From NCBI GenBank assembly GCA_959596515.1, contig CAUFXR010000092.1, positions 1-9,078 of the forward strand: a stretch of 9,078 nt of DNA. Reading direction: 5' to 3'. Shown here piece after piece: positions 4,497 through 9,078 of the stretch. The notes under the pieces are model-generated. The model did not search any database. It saw only the letters and a list, made by a program, of their open reading frames with translations, and had not been told where the DNA came from. Origin of the DNA: an uncultured Oscillospiraceae bacterium. GTDB taxonomy: Bacteria > Bacillota > Clostridia > Oscillospirales > Acutalibacteraceae. How positions within the stretch are numbered: position 1 is the stretch's first letter; each line of letters starts with the position of its first letter. Made by a program: the position numbers and the translations under genes.

Positions 4497-6317
4497 ATGA
4501 ACAGATATGAACGCTTAAACGAAGAACGCAAGATAATAGAGAAAAGAAAGCGTGTAGCTGCGTATTGCCGTGTTTCCACGGATAATGAAGACCAAGCGAA
4601 TTCATTTGAAAGCCAGCAGCGCTATTTCAAGCAATATATCGAGCGCAATCCAGATTGGGAGCTGTATGAAATTTTTGCCGATGAAGGCATTTCTGGAACG
4701 AGCACAAAAAAGCGTAAAGAGTTTAACCGAATGATAGCCTGTGCAAAAAACGGCGACTTTGACTTGATAATTACGAAAGAGATTTCCCGCTTTGCGAGAA
4801 ATACGCTCGACAGCATATATTACACCCGTGACCTCAAAAAGCACGGCGTCGGCGTTATCTTTATGAATGACAACATCAACACTTTAGACGGCGATGCGGA
4901 GCTTCGCCTTGCCATAATGTCCTCGATAGCACAGGAGGAAAGCCGCAAGACTTCCGAGCGTGTCAAATGGGGACAAAAGCGCCAGATGGAGCAAGGCGTT
5001 GTGTTTGGACGCAGTATGCTTGGCTATGATGTAAAAGACGGAAAAATGACTATCAATGAGGAAGGCGCAAAGATTGTACGCCTTATCTTCCATAAGTTTG
5101 TGAACGAAGGAAAAGGCACTCATGTTATCGCCCGTGAACTGCGGGAGGAAGGCATCGAGCCTATGCGTGTTAAGGAATGGCAGAATACCGTTATTCTCCG
5201 TGTTATCCGCAACGAAAAATACTGCGGCGACTTGGTGCAGAAAAAAACCTATACGCCAGATTTTCTCTCTCACGAAAAGAAATACAATCGAGGTCAGGAG
5301 GAATTTGTGATTATTAAAGACCATCACGAGCCGATTGTATCCCGTGAGTTGTTTGAAGAAGCAAACCGTATTTTAGATGAGCGTTCCCTTTCACAAGAGG
5401 GCAAGGCGAAGCACAGCAACCGCTATCCGTTTTCGGGTAAAATCAAATGCGGGCATTGCGGCGCAAGCTATGTGGCAAGATATAAAACCAGAAAAGACGG
5501 CAGCAAATATAAGGCGTGGCGGTGTCAGGAAGCGGCAAAGCACGGAAGTCCCCATACTGACAAAGCGGGAAATCAAATCGGCTGCACGGGAGCAAGCATA
5601 CGCAATGAAGATGCGACACATATTATGTTCCTTGTAACAAAGGAATTAAAGCTCAGACAGACGAAAATCACGAAAAATCTTACTTCTATTATAGAGTCCA
5701 TCATCGCTATGGATACGACAGGCACAGATGTTGAAAAACTGAAAACCCAGATTGCAACTATCGAAGATAAGCGTACAAAGCTGATTGACATTTATATGTC
5801 TGGGGATATAAGCAAAGATGAATTTTCGGCGGCACGGTCTAAGTGCGATGCTGAAATTGCCGAGCTGCAATCGGTTATCGACAGTATCGACAAACAGCAG
5901 GCTATGATTAGGCAGCAGCAGGAGCTTGTGCAGGAAATCAGAGATGCTATCAACGAAATTGTCTGCGGCGTAGAATACGATGACGAGTTTTATAAGCACA
6001 TTTTAGATAAGATGGTTGTCAATGATAAGGACAACATTGATGTATATCTGAATTTGCTTCCTATGAAATGGAGCTATACGGTTGCAAAAGCATCAAAAAA
6101 AGCGTTAGCCCCTGAAAGGAACATTTCAGGGGCTTCTGTACCAATATCCGTTAAAATCGCCTTTAATTCCGGATATGGCATCGAGTATCGTTGGCTTAAA
6201 TATCTCAAAGACGCTCCGAGCTCTCCATCCGGCCCGCCATATTGGCTGACAATCAGTTTCGCTAACGCCGGGTTAGGTTTCGTAATTTTAATCGGGTATT
6301 CTAATCGTTTCTCATAA
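4497..6317 (+). CDS. Large serine recombinase (element integrase/excisionase)
   Basis: A TnpX/TndX-type site-specific recombinase expected to cut and rejoin attP/attB and attL/attR. The N-terminal resolvase domain (about 18-160) has YCRVSTD with catalytic Ser27 and the downstream EISRFARN and AIMSSIAQEESR segments. The recombinase domain follows (about 165-300). A zinc ribbon is visible with Cys318, Cys321, Cys343 and Cys363, then a coiled coil (about 410-490). The start is set by AAAGGAG at 4484-4490. The element's right boundary falls in codon 549; residues 550-606 are translated from antisense cotJC DNA, so the present C-terminal tail is host-derived. In the excised circle the frame would instead run to 2514, giving 617 residues. 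The gene is otherwise uninterrupted and probably active. Confidence 0.93.
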   Translation: MNRYERLNEERKIIEKRKRVAAYCRVSTDNEDQANSFESQQRYFKQYIERNPDWELYEIFADEGISGTSTKKRKEFNRMIACAKNGDFDLIITKEISRFARNTLDSIYYTRDLKKHGVGVIFMNDNINTLDGDAELRLAIMSSIAQEESRKTSERVKWGQKRQMEQGVVFGRSMLGYDVKDGKMTINEEGAKIVRLIFHKFVNEGKGTHVIARELREEGIEPMRVKEWQNTVILRVIRNEKYCGDLVQKKTYTPDFLSHEKKYNRGQEEFVIIKDHHEPIVSRELFEEANRILDERSLSQEGKAKHSNRYPFSGKIKCGHCGASYVARYKTRKDGSKYKAWRCQEAAKHGSPHTDKAGNQIGCTGASIRNEDATHIMFLVTKELKLRQTKITKNLTSIIESIIAMDTTGTDVEKLKTQIATIEDKRTKLIDIYMSGDISKDEFSAARSKCDAEIAELQSVIDSIDKQQAMIRQQQELVQEIRDAINEIVCGVEYDDEFYKHILDKMVVNDKDNIDVYLNLLPMKWSYTVAKASKKALAPERNISGASVPISVKIAFNSGYGIEYRWLKYLKDAPSSPSGPPYWLTISFANAGLGFVILIGYSNRFS

Positions 6318-6325
6318 ACCCACAT
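6074..6325 (-). CDS. cotJC: Spore coat protein CotJC, N-terminal part of split gene
   Basis: The first 61 codons (6325 down to 6143) are typical CotJC: MWVYEKRLEYPIKI, then SQYGGPDGELGASLRYL with the first manganese-catalase Glu ligand at E35, ending at LTDI. The next Gly codon holds the CC/GG crossover point. Beyond it the frame reads element DNA (about 20 residues) to a stop at 6074. The start at 6325 follows GAAAGGGG and lies 6 nt after the cotJB stop, so it is translated as part of the cotJ operon. Joined to the fragment at 2306, it restores E35, E65-x-x-H68 and the later ligands in one chain. Confidence 0.93.
   Translation of the reverse strand: MWVYEKRLEYPIKITKPNPALAKLIVSQYGGPDGELGASLRYLSQRYSMPYPELKAILTDIGTEAPEMFLSGANAFFDAFATV
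6095..6134 (-). terminator. Minus-strand terminator at the element's right end
   Basis: AGCCCCTGAAA (6107-6117) and TTTCAGGGGCT (6124-6134) form an 11-bp perfect stem with a 6-nt loop. On the minus strand it is followed 5 nt later by seven T (6095-6101 on the plus strand is A7). Transcripts entering from the cotJ operon would stop here. The stem lies within the recombinase coding end and overlaps the attachment arm. Confidence 0.65.
6118..6140 (-). repeat. Right-end attachment arm of the element
   Basis: Reverse complement partner of 2307-2329 (19 of 23 positions). It directly abuts CC at 6141-6142. With host DNA on its right it makes attR. Confidence 0.8.
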
Positions 6326-6331
6326 GCGTCA

Positions 6332-6592
6332 TCATTCCCCTTTCTCACAATCTACATCCCACGGCCACGGATCGGAAATCCACGCCCATCGGTTCGCCTG
6401 TACTTGGTTCGCCATCAGCGGGCCATAAGTCTCTTCGAATTCTTTACGGAGCATCTGGCTTTTCCTATCATGTTCTTTCAATTTCATCGCCGCTTCTTTA
6501 TTGTTTGGGTGGGAATCCATAAACATATGAAGCTCAATTACCGCGAAATCTTCCGCGGCAATGCGTCTCAAAAGTTTTTCTCGCTCGTTCAT
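6332..6592 (-). CDS. cotJB: Spore coat protein CotJB
   Basis: An 86-residue protein, the usual CotJB length. It begins MNEREKLLRRIAAEDFAVIE, continues ELHMFMDSHPNNKEA, and has the conserved aromatic C-terminal region around RWAWISDPWPWD. The start at 6592 is preferred to the upstream in-frame ATG because GGAGGG lies 8 nt before it and it overlaps the cotJA stop by 4 nt (ATGA), the usual sign of coupled translation. CotJB is a small inner-coat component co-made with CotJA and CotJC in the mother cell; its biochemical role is not established. Confidence 0.95.
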   Translation of the reverse strand: MNEREKLLRRIAAEDFAVIELHMFMDSHPNNKEAAMKLKEHDRKSQMLRKEFEETYGPLMANQVQANRWAWISDPWPWDVDCEKGE

Positions 6593-6783
6593 CGCTGATT
6601 CCCTCCGCAACCGTAAAATGGTTTATCTAACACAGGAAAAAGAGTTCCCGCCATAAGACCTTGTTCCACACCATATACAGACTCCAATTGCTGGTAAGGC
6701 ACATAGGCCATGGCCGGCACTGGGTTTTCCGGTAATGGCGAAATTCCGTATTCCATGGAAGCTAGTTTCATAAAGTCATCCAT
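6589..6783 (-). CDS. cotJA: Spore coat protein CotJA
   Basis: A 64-residue protein, first gene of the cotJ operon. The diagnostic stretch is AMAYVPYQQLESVYGVEQGL followed by GTLFPVLDKPFYG. AAAGGAG (plus-strand 6793-6799) is 9 nt upstream of the ATG at 6783. In Bacillus subtilis CotJA is needed for CotJC to enter the coat and the operon is expressed in the mother cell under sigma-E; the same control is likely here but only a -10-like box can be seen. Confidence 0.93.
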   Translation of the reverse strand: MDDFMKLASMEYGISPLPENPVPAMAYVPYQQLESVYGVEQGLMAGTLFPVLDKPFYGCGGNQR

Positions 6784-6811
6784 TCGAAAAAGCTCCTTTC
6801 AAAGTTTGATC

Positions 6812-6819
6812 ATTGTATC
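6812..6819 (-). promoter_or_regulatory. Candidate -10 box of the cotJ operon
   Basis: On the minus strand GATACAAT lies 28 bp before the cotJA start. It is one base from the sigma-E -10 consensus CATACAAT, and also reads as TGATACAAT, an extended sigma-A -10. No good -35 of either type lies at the right distance, so the sigma factor is unsettled. Confidence 0.35.
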
Positions 6820-7041
6820 ATATGCGCCGAAGTTCGGACAGGTTCTTTTTTCTCTTCAGCGATTCACAATATTTCAAATCACCTTTTGAGTGATATCATC
6901 ATTCTATCCTGCTGGAAAAGGCTTTGACTGGCAGAAAAATTTTGTAGGAATATTATCCCATTTTTTATATTACAATTTTATATTCTAAAAGCTCTGTTTA
7001 GGTCTTTGTATCCGTGTTGTCTTCAATCCATGGACTTTTTC
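6820..7041. other. AT-rich divergent intergenic region between cotJA and the LexA-box promoter
   Basis: No convincing gene was found. On the plus strand GAATATT (6948-6954), a 14-bp spacer and ATTACAAT (6969-6976) resemble a sigma-E promoter, with a perfect -35 and a 6/8 -10. A short inverted repeat, ATCAC (6878-6882) with GTGAT (6890-6894), is also present. Confidence 0.4.
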
Positions 7042-7087
7042 TTGACAGACAAGGATTTTCCGATTATAATAGAACTATAGTTCTATT
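7042..7087 (+). promoter_or_regulatory. Consensus sigma-A promoter overlapped by a LexA (SOS) box
   Basis: TTGACA (7042-7047), a 17-bp spacer and TATAAT (7065-7070) match consensus at every position. A 20-bp perfect palindrome (7068-7087) overlaps the -10 and the expected start site. Its core AGAACTATAGTTCT contains GAAC-N4-GTTC, the LexA/DinR operator of Gram-positive bacteria. Repression by LexA and release on DNA damage follow from known biology of that site. The palindrome is followed by a T-rich run, so a short transcript hairpin is also possible. Confidence 0.85.
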
Positions 7088-7133
7088 TTTTATTTGTAAA
7101 TCGCCGCATAGAATGATAATGTGAGGGAATTGC

Positions 7134-7286
7134 ATGACAGAATTTCGCTGTCCTAACTGCAACAAATTGTTAGGAAGGATTACGGGGGTCGCAGAAATTA
7201 AATGTCCCCGATGCCGCATTGTTTTTCGAATGGATAGCCAAAAGCACAGTGTTACGAGCGTCCTGAACGCCAATGAACCCGATTAA
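7134..7286 (+). CDS. Com-like zinc-ribbon protein (50 aa)
   Basis: MTEFRCPNCNKLLGRI followed by IKCPRCRIVF gives a four-cysteine zinc site (Cys6, Cys9, Cys24, Cys27). The RCxNCNKLL pattern and the spacing resemble phage Mu Com, which binds an RNA hairpin to switch on translation of mom; related small proteins are frequent in Firmicute prophages. A GAGGG (7123-7127) precedes the ATG at 7134. It is transcribed from the LexA-box promoter about 60 bp upstream and ends in a strong terminator that overlaps its stop codon. Nucleic-acid binding is likely by family; the target is unknown. Confidence 0.85.
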   Translation: MTEFRCPNCNKLLGRITGVAEIKCPRCRIVFRMDSQKHSVTSVLNANEPD

Positions 7287-7309
7287 TCGGTGTTCATTGG
7301 CGTTTTTTT
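7266..7309 (+). terminator. Strong intrinsic terminator of the Com-like gene
   Basis: AACGCCAATGAAC (7266-7278) pairs with GTTCATTGGCGTT (7292-7304), and an inner CCGATTAATCGG adds to the stem. A seven-T run follows. It begins inside the coding end. It should separate the Com-like gene from the lysis cassette unless read-through occurs. Confidence 0.92.
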
Positions 7310-7344
7310 GTAAGCTTCTTTAAAAAGCTCCTATCAAACTACCC

Positions 7345-7383
7345 TTGTCTGAAAGCCAGCCCCTTTAAAAACCTTTCAGACAA
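7345..7383 (+). promoter_or_regulatory. 11-bp stem-loop in the leader of the lysis cassette
   Basis: TTGTCTGAAAG (7345-7355) and CTTTCAGACAA (7373-7383) are perfectly complementary around a 17-nt loop, and no U-tract follows. TATAAA at 7386-7391 could be a -10 but has no good -35. The hairpin is a candidate binding site for a DNA- or RNA-binding regulator. Confidence 0.45.
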
Positions 7384-7443
7384 AGTATAAAACATTTGCC
7401 GTCTCCACTTTTTAAATATCAGTGAACCAAAAGGAGGAACCCA

Positions 7444-7560
7444 ATGATGATTCGGTTTATTCAGAAAAAAATTATACCATTTGATATTCTTTTTGACCAT
7501 TTTCCTTATTCCCGCCAAGCCTTGAAAAGAAAGGCTTTGGCAAAGGCGGTGAACGATTAA
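7444..7560 (+). CDS. Small 38-aa basic protein upstream of the lysozyme
   Basis: A strong AAAGGAGGAACC precedes the ATG at 7444. The product begins MMIRFIQKKIIPFDILFDHF and ends QALKRKALAKAVND: a hydrophobic N-terminal half and a basic, helical C-terminal half. It ends 1 nt before the lysozyme start, so translation is probably coupled; the lysozyme ribosome binding site (about AAAGGCGGTG) lies inside it. I do not recognise a family. Its place suggests a phage-tail or lysis accessory ORF. Confidence 0.6.
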   Translation: MMIRFIQKKIIPFDILFDHFPYSRQALKRKALAKAVND

Positions 7561-7561
7561 A

Positions 7562-8620
7562 ATGATCAAAGGTGTTGACGTATCCACATGGCAAGGCGGG
7601 ACAGACTTTCAGGAAGTGAAAAAGAGCGGAATCGAGTTCGCGATTATTCGATCCTCTTTCGGCTCTCCTGACCCTTCCCAGGTGGATAACCAATTTGAAA
7701 ATCATTATAAAAACGCCAAAGCCGCTGGGCTTCCCGTGGGCGCTTACCACTACGGATACGCGGTCTCGGAGGAGGAAGCCAGAAGAGAAGCTCAATTTTT
7801 CCTGGATACCATCAAAGGCAAACAATTTGAATACCCCGTCTATTACGACGTGGAGGACAATGGAACGATGGGCACGCTATCACGGCAAGTCCTGACCAAC
7901 GTCATCAAAGCTTTTTGTTCTGAGGTAGAAAAGGCCGGGTACTATGTAGGCGTTTACGCCTCTCTTAACTGGCTGGAAAACAAATTTTATCCGGATCAGC
8001 TTCCCTATGACGTGTGGGTGGCTCAGTATTTTTCGGAATGCCAGTATTTCGGACAATACGGCATGTGGCAGTATTCCAGTTCTGGAAACGTGCCGGGAAT
8101 TCCAGGAAACGCTGACATGAACGAGTGCTATTTGGATTATCCTCAAATCATCAAGGAAAAAGGATTGAACGGGTTCAAAGGTGAGCAGGCCGATGACAAC
8201 TCCCCTGCGAAAGACGTAATCGGTGTTGGAGAATGTATTGTATCTCTCGCTAAAGTCCATACAGACGCTGCGAGAGGATTTCCGGTAGCTTTCACCGTTA
8301 CCAAAGGCAACAGCTTGAATATTTTGGAAAGTACCGGCACCGGCTGGCTGAAAGTATGGTGTTTGCATGGGATCGGTTATATCCAAGCCTGCAATGTAAA
8401 ATGGAATTATAACCTGAAGAAGCGGCTTGGAGTTGGAAAGTGTACCGCTGATGTTCTTAACGTTCGAGCGGGCATTGGCGCTAAACCGGAAAATGAGATT
8501 CTTTTCCAGATCTCCACAGGAAATCTTGTGGACATGATTCAGGAAAAAAACGGCTGGTATTTGATTAATTGCCTCCACGGTGCCGGCTGGTGTTCTAAAG
8601 AGTATGTTCAGAAGGTATAA
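7562..8620 (+). CDS. GH25 lysozyme (endolysin) with C-terminal SH3-like repeats
   Basis: A 352-residue muramidase cleaving the beta-1,4 bond between N-acetylmuramic acid and N-acetylglucosamine. The GH25 domain (about 1-200) shows GVDVSTWQ with Asp6, AYHYGY at about 61-66, the catalytic pair in YYDVEDN (Asp96, Glu98), WVAQY and GNADMNE with an acidic residue near 185. Two C-terminal segments, about 221-285 and 293-351, are SH3b-like wall-binding repeats; the second, with VLNVRAG and GWCSKEYV, is clearer. There is no signal peptide, as usual for phage endolysins that need a holin. It is followed 12 nt later by a holin-like gene, so this is a phage-type lysis cassette. A domesticated autolysin is the alternative. 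Confidence 0.94.
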   Translation: MIKGVDVSTWQGGTDFQEVKKSGIEFAIIRSSFGSPDPSQVDNQFENHYKNAKAAGLPVGAYHYGYAVSEEEARREAQFFLDTIKGKQFEYPVYYDVEDNGTMGTLSRQVLTNVIKAFCSEVEKAGYYVGVYASLNWLENKFYPDQLPYDVWVAQYFSECQYFGQYGMWQYSSSGNVPGIPGNADMNECYLDYPQIIKEKGLNGFKGEQADDNSPAKDVIGVGECIVSLAKVHTDAARGFPVAFTVTKGNSLNILESTGTGWLKVWCLHGIGYIQACNVKWNYNLKKRLGVGKCTADVLNVRAGIGAKPENEILFQISTGNLVDMIQEKNGWYLINCLHGAGWCSKEYVQKV

Positions 8621-8632
8621 GGAGGGATTTTC

Positions 8633-8989
8633 ATGGCACCGGAAAAGTGCGTTGTAGATCCCTCACGGGACTGTTTAGGGCTTGCCAAAGCGGAAATGCT
8701 GGAAAAACAGATCGCGGAGTACCGCCAGCAATCCAGAGAAACCCATTCAGAGCTTTACAGCAGGATCACGGCCCTGGAAAAATCCGACGCAAAACGGGAT
8801 GAGCAGTACAGTAAAATTCTAGACAAGCTCAACGACATGCAGGCGGATATCAATAAGGCTTTGCTTTCCATTGCAGAGTTTAAAGAAAAATCCGGTAAAC
8901 GCTGGGACAAAATTGTGGATAAAATTCTGCTTATGGTCATTACCGCCTGTGTTGGCTATATCCTGATTAAATTCGGGCTGCCCATTTAA
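8633..8989 (+). CDS. Holin/XhlA-like protein: coiled coil plus one C-terminal membrane segment
   Basis: A 118-residue protein with a start set by AAGGAGGG at 8619-8626. The N-terminus begins MAPEKCVVDPSRDC. Residues about 20-92 form a charged coiled coil (LEKQIAEYRQQ through DKLNDMQADINKALLSIAEF). A single membrane segment lies near 97-117 (ILLMVITACVGYILIKFG), leaving almost nothing after it. This layout is that of XhlA/BhlA-type lysis accessory proteins of Firmicute prophages, which work with endolysin at the membrane. It lies directly after the GH25 lysozyme gene, probably on one transcript. Assignment rests on architecture and context rather than a sequence signature. Confidence 0.7.
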   Translation: MAPEKCVVDPSRDCLGLAKAEMLEKQIAEYRQQSRETHSELYSRITALEKSDAKRDEQYSKILDKLNDMQADINKALLSIAEFKEKSGKRWDKIVDKILLMVITACVGYILIKFGLPI

Positions 8990-9078
8990 AGTCTGCTGTA
9001 CTTTAAAAATTTATTAACTCGATGGGCACTGTAAAGTAAATATGAAAAATTAGGACCCGAAATCAGCCAATATCGCTA

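Larger units (their letters stand above)
2307..6142 (+). mobile_element. Serine-recombinase integrative element inserted in cotJC (decayed ICE)
   Basis: The boundaries come from rejoining cotJC. Host CC is present at 2305-2306 and again at 6141-6142; either copy restores an uninterrupted frame reading DIGSEELNHLEM. The element is 3,836 bp and holds a 59-aa ORF, parA, an srtB remnant, a 24-aa ORF, a 68-aa ORF and a large serine recombinase next to the right end, all on the plus strand. The gene set resembles the edges of Tn1549-like Firmicute conjugative elements. No relaxase, coupling protein or type IV secretion gene is present, so self-transfer is not expected. A 4-bp CTTC repeat (2297-2300 and 6133-6136) would also restore the frame, but the dyad symmetry of the ends favours CC. 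The recombinase looks intact, so excision may still be possible. Confidence 0.9.

Noticed and set aside
7345..7383. Inverted repeat as an intrinsic terminator
   Set aside because: The loop is 17 nt and no T-run follows on the plus strand; a strong terminator already lies just upstream at 7266-7309.
7880..8578. Long minus-strand open frame of 232 codons
   Set aside because: It is the antisense shadow of the GH25 lysozyme, with no family signature of its own.
8990..9078. Possible terminator or gene at the right edge
   Set aside because: Only a weak inverted repeat, TACTTTA (8999-9005) with TAAAGTA (9032-9038), 26 nt apart, was seen; there is no T-run and no open frame to support a call.

Overview
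The window looks like chromosome of an endospore-forming Firmicute, probably a member of the Clostridia. The grounds are a cotJA-cotJB-cotJC spore-coat operon, strong AGGAGG-type ribosome binding sites, sigma-A-type promoters, a Gram-positive LexA box, and an inserted element of the Clostridial integrative/conjugative type. No tRNA, rRNA or CRISPR array was seen. The species cannot be named from the sequence alone.

Layout. (1) 80-1828 (+) encodes an ammonium channel fused at its C-terminus to a PII signalling domain; it ends at a hairpin terminator shared with the convergent cotJ operon. (2) The cotJ operon runs on the minus strand from about 6819 down to about 1830: cotJA (6589-6783), cotJB (6332-6592) and cotJC. 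cotJC (manganese-catalase-like coat protein) is split in two by a 3,836-bp insertion. Its first 61 codons lie at 6143-6325 and the rest at about 1830-2306. (3) The insertion (about 2307-6142) carries a 59-aa gene, a ParA ATPase whose end is fused out of frame to a class B sortase remnant, a 24-aa ORF, a 68-aa ORF with an apparent CTG start, and a large serine recombinase. The parA/srtB joint suggests an integrative conjugative element that lost its transfer region but kept its ends and recombinase. (4) To the right of cotJ, on the plus strand, a consensus promoter overlapping a LexA-box palindrome drives a 50-aa Com-like zinc-ribbon protein. A strong terminator follows, then a lysis-type cassette: a 38-aa ORF, a GH25 lysozyme with SH3-like C-terminal repeats, and a coiled-coil protein with one C-terminal membrane segment (holin/XhlA-like). 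This looks like a phage-derived remnant.

The most interesting unit is the element in cotJC. Joining the host sequence across a CC dinucleotide (GG on the coding strand, in a Gly codon) restores cotJC in frame (DIGSEELNHLEM). Joining the element ends across the same CC makes a 48-bp attP whose 23-bp arms match at 19 of 23 positions and are centred on that dinucleotide. The recombinase gene has no stop inside the right end: integrated, it reads into antisense cotJC; in the circle it would read into a 68-codon open stretch at the left end. This resembles the sporulation-gene intervening elements known from sigK (skin) and spsM (SPbeta), but with a small, decayed element in a coat gene. Whether it excises during sporulation cannot be judged from sequence alone.
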